Assembly (NCBI GenBank): GCA_905215655.1
Contig: CAJMQT010000049.1
Span: 1-14,029, forward strand
Source of the DNA: an uncultured bacterium
GTDB lineage: Bacteria; Bacteroidota; Bacteroidia; Bacteroidales; Bacteroidaceae
DNA length: 14,029 bases
Reading direction: 5' to 3'
The position numbers and the translations under genes are program-made. Shown here one piece after another: positions 6,054-12,481 of this stretch. Positions within the stretch are counted from its first letter, which is position 1. Each line of letters starts with the position of its first letter. A model generated the notes under the pieces. It did no database searches. It was not told the DNA's origin and was given only the letters and a program-made list of their open reading frames with translations.

Positions 6054-6491
6054 ATGAAAGCAAATGATTCCACTATCTCGCAGATAGAGCGCTTCTTAAA
6101 GAAAATAGCTCAGAAGTTTCCCAACGTGGACGAACCGGTGCTGTTGACAGACATTCATATCACCGCATCGCAGGACACGGGGGAGCTTATGGCGTATGAT
6201 GATAATGACAACGAGATAACCCGCTGTGTGGTAGATCAATGGATAAACTGTAACGAAGACGGATTTTATGATGCGGCGGCAAAGATTTTAAGGGCTGAGC
6301 TGGTACGTCTGAGCGACATAGTGGATGATTTATGCCTGCTGAAACCGTACAGTTTCGTGCTGGAAACGGATGAAAGGGAACATTTCTCCGAACTGTATGT
6401 CGTCGACGGAGACATTAAGATAATAGGCGGAGACCTGATGCAGGGACTTGAAGAAGACCTCGACAACTTTATGGAAGAGTTGTTTAAATAG
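6054..6491 (+). CDS. Small acidic protein of unknown function
   Basis: I do not recognise this 145-residue protein. It has no signal peptide and no membrane helix, so it should be cytosolic. It is strongly acidic, with Asp/Glu clusters around residues 45-55 and in the C-terminal segment (about 128-143, GLEEDLDNFMEELF), which is probably an amphipathic helix. The N-terminal half begins with a helix (about 6-22). The start at 6054 lies only six bases after the stop of the GHL10 hydrolase gene, so the two are very likely co-transcribed. No catalytic motif is visible. It may be a conserved Bacteroidales hypothetical; its neighbour is the only clue to function. Confidence 0.7.
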   Translation: MKANDSTISQIERFLKKIAQKFPNVDEPVLLTDIHITASQDTGELMAYDDNDNEITRCVVDQWINCNEDGFYDAAAKILRAELVRLSDIVDDLCLLKPYSFVLETDEREHFSELYVVDGDIKIIGGDLMQGLEEDLDNFMEELFK

Positions 6492-6544
6492 CTTTGCCTC
6501 CGGATGCTTGATACTTAATTTTGAGCAATTTGTCAGGCATTTTA

Positions 6545-6575
6545 TTTGCTGTTTTAAAATATAGTGCTACCTTTG
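6545..6575 (+). promoter_or_regulatory. Distal rnf promoter P1 (sigma-ABfr type)
   Basis: TTTG (6545-6548) is followed after exactly 19 bases by TACCTTTG (6568-6575), a textbook match to the Bacteroidetes promoter. Transcription from here, at about 6579, gives a leader of about 124 bases before rseC. Confidence 0.75.
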
Positions 6576-6615
6576 CATTATAGAAAAAGCGAAGATAGGC
6601 GGCATCTCGGAATAA

Positions 6616-6635
6616 AAAACAAACGTGTTTGTTTT
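6616..6635. promoter_or_regulatory. Operator-like dyad 1 at the -33 region of P2
   Basis: Arms AAAACAAAC (6616-6624) and GTTTGTTTT (6627-6635) are exact reverse complements around a GT. The core CAAAC-GT-GTTTG is shared, with a wider spacer, by dyad 2 at 6666-6687. It covers the place where the -33 element of P2 is expected. Confidence 0.55.
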
Positions 6636-6663
6636 ATTCTTCTCTCGATTTGCACTATCTTTG
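6632..6663 (+). promoter_or_regulatory. Proximal rnf promoter P2 (sigma-ABfr type, weak -33)
   Basis: TATCTTTG (6656-6663) fits the -7 form TAnnTTTG. A -33 element at the usual 20-base distance is TTTT (6632-6635), one base from TTTG; an exact TTTG at 6628-6631 is 24 bases away. The weak -33 and overlapping dyads suggest a regulated promoter. The predicted start is near 6667. Confidence 0.55.
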
Positions 6664-6665
6664 CA

Positions 6666-6687
6666 TTTGCAAACTCCAGTTTGCAAA
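6666..6687 (+). promoter_or_regulatory. Perfect inverted repeat at the predicted P2 transcription start
   Basis: TTTGCAAACT (6666-6675) and AGTTTGCAAA (6678-6687) are exact reverse complements with CC between them. Each arm begins or ends with the self-complementary octamer TTTGCAAA. As DNA it could be an operator; as RNA it would form a 9-bp hairpin at the very 5' end of the P2 transcript, 16 bases upstream of the rseC start. Confidence 0.6.
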
Positions 6688-6702
6688 ACCTTATATGAAA
6701 AC

Positions 6703-7122
6703 ATGACCAACAGTATAAAACATTCGGGCATTGTGGAAAGTGTGGAGGACGGTTGCGTAAAAGTGAAAATCGTCCAGACATCGGCGTGCTCTTCGTGCAA
6801 GATAGCCGGACATTGCAGCGCGTCGGAAAGTAAGGATAAAATAGTGGAAGTGTACGACAAGACACTTGACGGCTTGAAAGTGGGGGATAGTGTCGTTGTC
6901 ATTGCATCGCAACGCACCGGCATGTTGTCTGTGCTTTTAAGCTCGGTAATACCGTTGGTAATCCTTGTCGCGGTCTTGTTCTTTATGATTGAGCTGACTG
7001 AAAACGAAGTGTTGTCAGCATTAACAAGCATCGGCGCCCTGATACCTTATTATTTGGTGCTTTATCTGATGAGGGATAAGATACGCTCAAAACTTTCGTT
7101 CGGTATAGAAACCGTGCGGTAG
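6703..7122 (+). CDS. rseC: RseC/MucC family protein (SoxR-reducing system RseC-like)
   Basis: The 139-residue protein belongs to the RseC/MucC family. It has an N-terminal cytoplasmic part with a cysteine cluster C29-x2-C32-x5-C38, then two transmembrane helices (about 73-97 and 105-125) with a charged C-terminus. In enterobacteria RseC works with the RsxABCDGE complex, an Rnf homologue, in reducing SoxR; in Bacteroidales its place directly upstream of rnfB points to a part in assembly or electron transfer of Rnf, which is inference. The ATG at 6703 is preferred over an upstream in-frame start at 6625, because that extension overlaps promoter P2 and its operator-like repeat and has no family resemblance. 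The gap to rnfB is 55 bases. Confidence 0.85.
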   Translation: MTNSIKHSGIVESVEDGCVKVKIVQTSACSSCKIAGHCSASESKDKIVEVYDKTLDGLKVGDSVVVIASQRTGMLSVLLSSVIPLVILVAVLFFMIELTENEVLSALTSIGALIPYYLVLYLMRDKIRSKLSFGIETVR

Positions 7123-7177
7123 TCGGCTTTGAAAAGATAAAAAAGAAATATTATTAACTAAAACAAATACAGAACTT

Positions 7178-8104
7178 ATGAACTTTATTTTGATTGCAGT
7201 AATTGTTCTTTGTGGTATTGCGTTGGTATCTTCCGTGATATTATACGTCTGCTCAAAGAAGTTTGCTGTTCATGAAGATCCGCGTTTGGGACAGGTCACG
7301 GCTTTGCTGCCGGGCGCCAACTGCGGAGGATGCGGCTATCCGGGTTGTGCCGGACTGGCGGGAGCATTGGTTAAAGCCGCTGATGCAGGCTCTATCGAAG
7401 GACTGATGTGCCCCGTTGGAGGAGCAGCCGTAATGGAAAAAGTTGCCGACCTGCTCGGAATGGCTGTCGCCAATTCAGAACCTAAGGTCGCAGTGGTACG
7501 TTGTAACGGAACATGCGAGAAGCGTCCGAAGATTGCCCAATACGACGGTCTGATGACATGTACCGCAATGAACTCATGCGGTGCAGGTGAGACAGGTTGC
7601 GGTTTCGGATGTCTCGGTTGCGGCGATTGCGTCAACGCATGTTCCTTCGGTGCGCTGTCGATTAACTCCGAAACAGGACTTCCTGAGGTAGACGAAGAGA
7701 AATGTACAGCCTGCGGAGCCTGTGTTAAGGCATGTCCGCGCCATATCATCGAACTTCGTAAGAAAGGCATAAAGAACCGCCGCGTTTACGTAAGCTGCGT
7801 AAACCAAGACAAAGGTCCCGTAGCGATGAAAGCATGCAAGGCTGCTTGTATTGGTTGCGGAAAGTGCGAGAAAGAGTGTAAGTTTGAGGCAATAACGATA
7901 ACAAACAATGTTTCTTATATCGATTCGGACAAGTGCCGCTTGTGCCGTAAATGTGTTGAGGCATGTCCCACACATGCAATCATTGCCGTGAATTTCCCCG
8001 CTCCGAAACCGAAACCTGCCGCAGAAGCAGCAGAAAACAAACCGGTTGCCGAGAAAGCGGAGAAAAGCGAAGTAGAACTTAAAGCTAAGGAGGTAAAAGA
8101 ATGA
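7178..8104 (+). CDS. rnfB: RnfB, iron-sulfur subunit of the Rnf complex
   Basis: This 308-residue subunit takes electrons from reduced ferredoxin and passes them into the Rnf complex. A membrane anchor (about 3-25) is followed by the Rnf-type Fe-S domain with C49-x2-C52-x4-C57 and C78. Four ferredoxin-type motifs come next: C145/148/151/155, C176/179/182/186, C224/227/230/234 and C253/256/259/263. Cysteines C109, C113, C128, C134 and C141 could hold one more. At least five [4Fe-4S] clusters are expected, more than in the 192-residue E. coli RsxB. The C-terminal about 35 residues are a Pro-Lys-Ala-Glu tail. The 3' end overlaps rnfC by four bases (ATGA), and the tail codons contain a Shine-Dalgarno sequence for rnfC. 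The ATG at 7178 gives the standard N-terminus. Confidence 0.95.
   Translation: MNFILIAVIVLCGIALVSSVILYVCSKKFAVHEDPRLGQVTALLPGANCGGCGYPGCAGLAGALVKAADAGSIEGLMCPVGGAAVMEKVADLLGMAVANSEPKVAVVRCNGTCEKRPKIAQYDGLMTCTAMNSCGAGETGCGFGCLGCGDCVNACSFGALSINSETGLPEVDEEKCTACGACVKACPRHIIELRKKGIKNRRVYVSCVNQDKGPVAMKACKAACIGCGKCEKECKFEAITITNNVSYIDSDKCRLCRKCVEACPTHAIIAVNFPAPKPKPAAEAAENKPVAEKAEKSEVELKAKEVKE
8087..8094 (+). promoter_or_regulatory. Consensus Shine-Dalgarno sequence of rnfC
   Basis: AAGGAGGT ends six bases before the rnfC ATG at 8101 and lies inside the rnfB coding sequence. Such strong sites are uncommon in Bacteroidetes. It supports translational coupling at the overlapping ATGA junction. Confidence 0.6.
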
Positions 8105-9450
8105 AACTCAGAACATTCAGAATAGGTGGCGTGCATCCGGAAGAGAACAAACTTTCTTCGGACGCCGTAACCCAAGTTGCGAAGTTACCGCAGCAGGCAA
8201 TATTCCCGTTGTCACAACATATCGGCGCTCCGGCAAAGCCCGTCGTAAAGAAAGGCGATCAGGTGAAGGTCGGAACTTTGCTTGCCGAAGCAGGCGGATT
8301 TGTCTCTGCCCCGGTTTATTCGTCTGTTTCCGGAACCGTACTTAAAATTGATACGGCTATCGATGCCACGGGTTACAGAAAGCCGGTGATTATCGTTAAA
8401 GTCGAGGGAGACGAGTGGGAAGAGAGCATCGACCGCTCCGATAAGTTGGAAACACTTGCCGAGCATCCCGAACTGACACCGGAAGAAATCGTTGAGCGCA
8501 TAAAGAAAGCCGGAGTTACAGGTATGGGTGGCGCAGGATTTCCTACCTTTATAAAGTTGTGTCCGCCGCCTACCGCAAAAGCGGAATGCGTAATCTTGAA
8601 CGGCGTAGAATGCGAACCATACATCACTTCCGATTATCGTTTGATGATGGAACATGCCGACGAAATTCTGGTAGGTCTTGACATACTGATGAAAGCGGCT
8701 AAGGTAGATAAAGGATATGTAGGAATTGAAGACAATAAGCCCGAGGCTATAAAACTGTTTGAAGAGAAAACGGCAAACAATCCGAATGTAGAGATTGTCC
8801 CGCTCGCAAAGAAATATCCGCAAGGTGGTGAGAAACAGCTCGTAGACGCTGTCATACGTCGCCAAGTTCCGGCACCTCCCGCAATCCCGGTAAATGTCGG
8901 TGCAATCGTTCAGAACGTCGGAACGGCATTCGCTGTTTATCAGGCGGTGATGAAGAACAAACCTCTCTTCGAGCGTTATACCACCGTTACCGGCAAGAAA
9001 CTTGCCAAGCCGTCAAACTTCCTCGTTCGTATGGGTACTCCGATGATAGACCTCATCAATGAATGTGGAGGTATGCCTGAGGGTGATAACAAACTGCTTG
9101 CCGGCGGTCCGATGATGGGTAAGGCTCTTACATCCGTGGATGTGCCTATCTGCAAAGGAACGAACAGCGTAACGATACTGAGCGGTGACGATGCGAAACG
9201 TAAGACCCCGCAGCCTTGTATCCGTTGTGCAAAGTGCGTGAGCGCATGTCCTATGGGACTTGAACCCTACCTCTTGGCAACAGCGAGCGCCAAGAAAGAC
9301 TGGGAGAAGGTTGAACTTGCAGGCGTGACTTCATGTATCGAGTGCGGCTCTTGCCAGTTTACTTGTCCCGCACATCGTCCGATGCTTGATAACATCCGCC
9401 TCGGAAAGAGCACTGTAATGGGAATTATCAGAGCCCGAAACGCTAAATAA
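8101..9450 (+). CDS. rnfC: RnfC, NADH/FMN and iron-sulfur subunit of the Rnf complex
   Basis: The 449-residue peripheral subunit is the NAD(H)-facing part of Rnf, related to NqrF/NuoF modules. The N-terminal RnfC barrel-sandwich domain (about 4-100) is followed by the nucleotide and flavin-binding region with GMGGAGFPT (141-149) and LNGVECEPY (166-174). The soluble-ligand-binding domain covers about 255-320. Two [4Fe-4S] motifs close the protein: C373/376/379/383 and C412/415/418/422. No long C-terminal Ala-Lys repeat is present, unlike E. coli RsxC, so the length matches the short Bacteroidales and clostridial type. The start overlaps the rnfB stop, and a full Shine-Dalgarno precedes it. A 68-base gap with a stem-loop separates it from rnfD. 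Confidence 0.95.
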   Translation: MKLRTFRIGGVHPEENKLSSDAVTQVAKLPQQAIFPLSQHIGAPAKPVVKKGDQVKVGTLLAEAGGFVSAPVYSSVSGTVLKIDTAIDATGYRKPVIIVKVEGDEWEESIDRSDKLETLAEHPELTPEEIVERIKKAGVTGMGGAGFPTFIKLCPPPTAKAECVILNGVECEPYITSDYRLMMEHADEILVGLDILMKAAKVDKGYVGIEDNKPEAIKLFEEKTANNPNVEIVPLAKKYPQGGEKQLVDAVIRRQVPAPPAIPVNVGAIVQNVGTAFAVYQAVMKNKPLFERYTTVTGKKLAKPSNFLVRMGTPMIDLINECGGMPEGDNKLLAGGPMMGKALTSVDVPICKGTNSVTILSGDDAKRKTPQPCIRCAKCVSACPMGLEPYLLATASAKKDWEKVELAGVTSCIECGSCQFTCPAHRPMLDNIRLGKSTVMGIIRARNAK

Positions 9451-9462
9451 TAAACCTTGAAT

Positions 9463-9488
9463 TGTTCCGATGCGTATGTCTCGGAACA
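9463..9488 (+). other. Intercistronic stem-loop between rnfC and rnfD
   Basis: TGTTCCGA (9463-9470) and TCGGAACA (9481-9488) pair perfectly around a 10-base loop. The bases after it are purine-rich (AAAAAAGGATAAAA) with no T run, so it is not a terminator. It may mark an RNA processing site that sets different levels for rnfBC and rnfDGEA. Confidence 0.5.
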
Positions 9489-9518
9489 GAATAAAAAAGG
9501 ATAAAACAAATAAAGAAA

Positions 9519-10526
9519 ATGAGTAAATTAATAGTTTCATTATCGCCGCATGCGCATGGCTCAGACAGCGTTGAGCGCAATATGTACGGCGTAATAATAG
9601 CATTGGTACCGGCATTGCTTGTTTCATTCCTGTATTTCGGATTGGGTTCTGCCGTTGTTTGTGCTTCAAGTGTTGCAGCCTGTGTATTCTTTGAATGGGC
9701 AATAACAAAGTATATAATGAAGAAAGAGACCTCTGTTTGTGATGGCTCGGCAATCCTTACCGGTCTGCTGCTTGGTTTCAACCTTCCTTCCAACCTTCCC
9801 GTCTGGATCATTCTGATCGGCGCGTTGGTCGCAATCGGTATTGGCAAGATGACCTTCGGAGGACTTGGCAGCAATCCTTTCAACCCTGCGTTGGTGGGAC
9901 GTTGCTTCCTGTTGGTGTCTTTCCCCGCTCAGATGACTTCATGGCCTATTGCCGGTCAGGTGGCAAAATACGTTGATGTGCAGACCGGAGCAACGCCGTT
10001 GAGCATCATGAAAGAGGCTATCAAGTCGGGAGACGCTTCTGTATTGGACAAATTGCCAGACTCTATGGCTCTGCTTCTCGGTGACCCCGGACTGAACAAT
10101 GGTGCCGGAACAATCGGTGAAGTCTGTGCTCTTGCACTTCTTCTTGGCTTGGCTTACATGCTTTGGAAGAAGATCATTACATGGCATATTCCTGTAAGCA
10201 TTCTTGCAACCGTTTTTGTCTTCTGTGGCATTCTGCACCTTGCAAACCCTGTTTACGCAAGTCCTGTTGCCGAGTTGTTGAGCGGTGGTCTTATGCTTGG
10301 CGCCATCTTCATGGCAACCGACTATGTAACGTCGCCGATGACGCACAAAGGACAGATTATTTATGGTGTGTCAATAGGTTTCCTTACAGTCGTAATAAGA
10401 AACTGGGGCTCATATCCGGAAGGAATGTCTTTCGCTATTCTTATTATGAATGCGTTTACTCCGTTAATCAATACTTATGTAAAGCCGAAGCGTTTCGGTG
10501 AAATCGTAAAGGAGGGAAAGAAATGA
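9519..10526 (+). CDS. rnfD: RnfD, membrane flavoprotein subunit of the Rnf complex
   Basis: The 335-residue polytopic subunit corresponds to NqrB and takes part in ion translocation. Family landmarks are CDGSAILTGLLLGFNLP (74-90), GLGSNPFNPALVGR (115-128) and the covalent FMN site T156-G157-A158-T159, to which ApbE-type flavin transferases attach FMN through a threonine phosphodiester. About eight to ten hydrophobic helices fill the rest. The ATG at 9519 gives an N-terminus (SPHAHGSDSVERNMYGVI) that matches the family. It ends in a 4-base ATGA overlap with rnfG, whose Shine-Dalgarno is inside the last rnfD codons. An apbE gene is needed for flavin loading and is not in the window. Confidence 0.95.
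   Translation: MSKLIVSLSPHAHGSDSVERNMYGVIIALVPALLVSFLYFGLGSAVVCASSVAACVFFEWAITKYIMKKETSVCDGSAILTGLLLGFNLPSNLPVWIILIGALVAIGIGKMTFGGLGSNPFNPALVGRCFLLVSFPAQMTSWPIAGQVAKYVDVQTGATPLSIMKEAIKSGDASVLDKLPDSMALLLGDPGLNNGAGTIGEVCALALLLGLAYMLWKKIITWHIPVSILATVFVFCGILHLANPVYASPVAELLSGGLMLGAIFMATDYVTSPMTHKGQIIYGVSIGFLTVVIRNWGSYPEGMSFAILIMNAFTPLINTYVKPKRFGEIVKEGKK
10510..10516 (+). promoter_or_regulatory. Strong Shine-Dalgarno sequence of rnfG
   Basis: AGGAGGG lies within the last codons of rnfD and ends six bases before the rnfG ATG at 10523, as for rnfC at 8087-8094. This supports coupled translation across the ATGA overlap. Confidence 0.55.
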
Positions 10527-11146
10527 AAAAGTTGGAATCATCAATAACCAATATGGTGCTTGTGCTGGTTGGCGTGGCATTAATTACAGGTTGTATCTTG
10601 GCATACGTTAACCATGTTACCGAAGGACCTATTAAGGAGCAGGCTGCAAAGACTCTTGCCGACGGTATCAAGTCGGTCATGGGAGGCGTTGAGCTGACTG
10701 TCGAGAAATCAGATTCTGTAAAGCAGGATATAAAAGGTAAAGAATTTGTCTTCGTCGTACATAAGACCGTTGACGCAAACAAGAATGACCTCGGTGTTGC
10801 GATCGAGAGTACAACCGGCGGTTTCGGCGGTGATCTTAAAGTGCTTGTCGGCTTTGACAAGGACGGCAACATCCTTGGATACACAATTCTGCAACATGCC
10901 GAGACCCCGGGCTTGGGAGCCAAGGCTGACAAATGGTTCCAGAAAGACGGAAAAGGCAACATTATCGGTAAAAATCCCGGAAAGGACAATCTTACCGTTA
11001 AGAAGGACGGTGGCGATGTTGACGCAATAACGGCATCAACCATCACGAGTCGTGCGTTCCTGCTTGCCGTTACTCAGGCTTATAATGCTTACAGCGCCGT
11101 CCCCGTGGACGCCAATACCGCAGCAACGGGACAAAACGCAAAATAA
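10523..11146 (+). CDS. rnfG: RnfG, covalent FMN-binding subunit of the Rnf complex
   Basis: The 207-residue subunit has one N-terminal transmembrane helix (about 10-28) and a periplasmic FMN-binding domain related to NqrC. Conserved ETPGLGAKAD (127-136) and the flavinylation motif D167-A-I-T-A-S-T-I-T-S176 are visible. The motif departs from the common SGATxT core: T-A-S-T-I-T keeps the threonines but replaces Gly by Ala and Ala by Ser. FMN attachment remains probable because a threonine at the modified position is kept. The last about 15 residues are an Ala/Asn-rich tail. It is coupled to rnfD by overlap and followed after 23 bases by rnfE. Confidence 0.93.
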   Translation: MKKLESSITNMVLVLVGVALITGCILAYVNHVTEGPIKEQAAKTLADGIKSVMGGVELTVEKSDSVKQDIKGKEFVFVVHKTVDANKNDLGVAIESTTGGFGGDLKVLVGFDKDGNILGYTILQHAETPGLGAKADKWFQKDGKGNIIGKNPGKDNLTVKKDGGDVDAITASTITSRAFLLAVTQAYNAYSAVPVDANTAATGQNAK

Positions 11147-11169
11147 CTCAAATAAAAAGCGAATAAATC

Positions 11170-11754
11170 ATGAATCATATTAAAATATTAACCAACGGTA
11201 TTATCAAGGAAAATCCTACGTTTGTGCTTCTCCTTGGTATGTGTCCTACTTTGGCTACCACGACTTCGGCGATTAACGGTCTGTCAATGGGACTTGCCAC
11301 GATGTTTGTGCTTATCTGCTCTAACATTGTGATATCTTTGATAAAAAATCTCACTCCCGATATGGTGCGTATTCCTGTTTTCATCGTTGTCATTGCTTCG
11401 TTTGTGACAATTCTTCAAATGATCATGCAGGCTTTCGTTCCCGCTGTTTATGCTACGTTGGGACTGTTTATTCCTTTGATTGTCGTTAACTGTATCATCC
11501 TTGGACGTGCAGAGGCTTTTGCTTGCAGCCACGGTCCGGGCGAGAGCTTCTTTGACGGTCTTGGTATGGGCTTGGGCTTCAGCCTCGGTCTTACATCACT
11601 CGGTGCTGTTCGCGAGCTGTTGGGAGCCGGTTCAATTTTCGGACTTACATTGCTTCCTGAGACAACGAATATGCTTCTCTTCGTACTTCCTCCGGGAGCG
11701 TTTATTACCTTAGGGTTCCTTATTGCCATTGTAAACAAATTTAAGAAAGCGTGA
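11170..11754 (+). CDS. rnfE: RnfE, integral membrane subunit of the Rnf complex
   Basis: The 194-residue hydrophobic protein has about six helices and pairs with RnfA in the membrane core, where the homologous pair in Nqr (NqrD/NqrE) holds an iron site and conducts the ion. Family features are NPTFVLLLGMCPTLATTTSA (15-34), with C25 at the expected metal-ligand cysteine, and the segment IVVNCIILGRAEAFA in the second half with another cysteine. These half-repeats are arranged in inverted topology, as in RnfA. The ATG at 11170 gives the normal N-terminus. The stop overlaps a GTG, and rnfA begins two bases after the stop. Confidence 0.95.
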   Translation: MNHIKILTNGIIKENPTFVLLLGMCPTLATTTSAINGLSMGLATMFVLICSNIVISLIKNLTPDMVRIPVFIVVIASFVTILQMIMQAFVPAVYATLGLFIPLIVVNCIILGRAEAFACSHGPGESFFDGLGMGLGFSLGLTSLGAVRELLGAGSIFGLTLLPETTNMLLFVLPPGAFITLGFLIAIVNKFKKA

Positions 11755-11756
11755 TT

Positions 11757-12359
11757 ATGGAATTTATATTGATTTTTATTTCAGCTATTTTTGTGAACAA
11801 CATCGTGTTGTCACAGTTCTTGGGAATATGTCCGTTCTTGGGCGTATCTCAGAAAGTTTCGACATCGCTCGGAATGGGAGCTGCCGTCGCATTTGTGCTT
11901 ACTCTTGCCACGATTGTGACTTACCTCGTACAGATTTACGTTCTTAATCCGTTTGATTTACAATACCTTCAAACCATAACATTCATTTTGGTCATTGCCT
12001 CTTTGGTTCAGATGGTCGAGATTGTGTTGAAGAAGGTTTCTCCCGCATTGTATCAGGCGCTCGGTATATTCCTTCCGCTGATTACGACTAACTGCGCCGT
12101 TCTTGGTGTTGCTATTCTTGTAATCCAGAAGGACTTCTCACTCGTTCAGAGCGTTGTCTATGCATTCTCCACCGCCATTGGTTTTGCTTTGGCGCTGGTT
12201 GTCTTTGCGGGAATACGCGAGCAGTTGTCAATGGTAAATATTCCGAAAGGAATGAGAGGCATGGCTATCGTTTTGGTTACAGCCGGTCTGCTCAGCCTTG
12301 CTTTCATGGGCTTCTCCGGTGTTGACGGAGGTCTGAAAGTATTGTTCGGTCTTGAATAG
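11757..12359 (+). CDS. rnfA: RnfA, integral membrane subunit of the Rnf complex
   Basis: The 200-residue subunit shares its fold with RnfE and forms the other half of the core. It has FVNNIVLSQFLGICPFLGVS (about 12-31) with a cysteine at the conserved position, and ITTNCAVLGVAIL with the second conserved cysteine in the second half. The start at 11757 (MEFILIFISAIF) matches the family better than the GTG at 11751, which would add two residues and overlap the rnfE stop. It is the last gene of the rnf operon in order B-C-D-G-E-A and is followed by a long stem-loop. Confidence 0.94.
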   Translation: MEFILIFISAIFVNNIVLSQFLGICPFLGVSQKVSTSLGMGAAVAFVLTLATIVTYLVQIYVLNPFDLQYLQTITFILVIASLVQMVEIVLKKVSPALYQALGIFLPLITTNCAVLGVAILVIQKDFSLVQSVVYAFSTAIGFALALVVFAGIREQLSMVNIPKGMRGMAIVLVTAGLLSLAFMGFSGVDGGLKVLFGLE

Positions 12360-12414
12360 TGAGATGTTGAGATGTTGAATGTTGAGGTGGTGAGGTGTTG
12401 AGATGATGAGGTGT
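12360..12414 (+). repeat. Octameric degenerate tandem array C (seven units)
   Basis: Beginning right after the rnfA stop, units of TGAGATGT, TGAGGTGG and TGAGGTGT type follow one another, with one 7-base unit (12376-12382). In another phase the unit is TGTTGAGA, which shares the TTGA core and period of arrays A (155-186) and B (480-511). Four of the units form the left arm of the terminator-like stem at 12381-12462. Confidence 0.65.
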
Positions 12415-12468
12415 TACCCCAGAGGCAAATTATTCATCATCTCAACACCCCACCATCTCAACTTTTTT
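12381..12468 (+). terminator. Long stem-loop terminator of the rnf operon
   Basis: The left arm 12381-12408 and the right arm 12435-12462 are complementary over 28 positions with one G-U pair and one mismatch. The loop is 26 bases, and TTTTTT follows at 12463-12468. The T run is itself half of a 16-base palindrome with the A run before galE (12463-12478). It lies 13 bases before the galE start at 12482. Confidence 0.7.
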
Positions 12469-12481
12469 ATATAAAAAATAA

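Noticed and set aside
6625..6702. Upstream in-frame start for rseC
   Set aside because: The extension covers P2 and both dyads and does not resemble RseC N-termini; the ATG at 6703 does.
12360..12470. CRISPR-like array because of repeated units
   Set aside because: Units are 8 bases in direct contact without spacers, and no cas gene is near.
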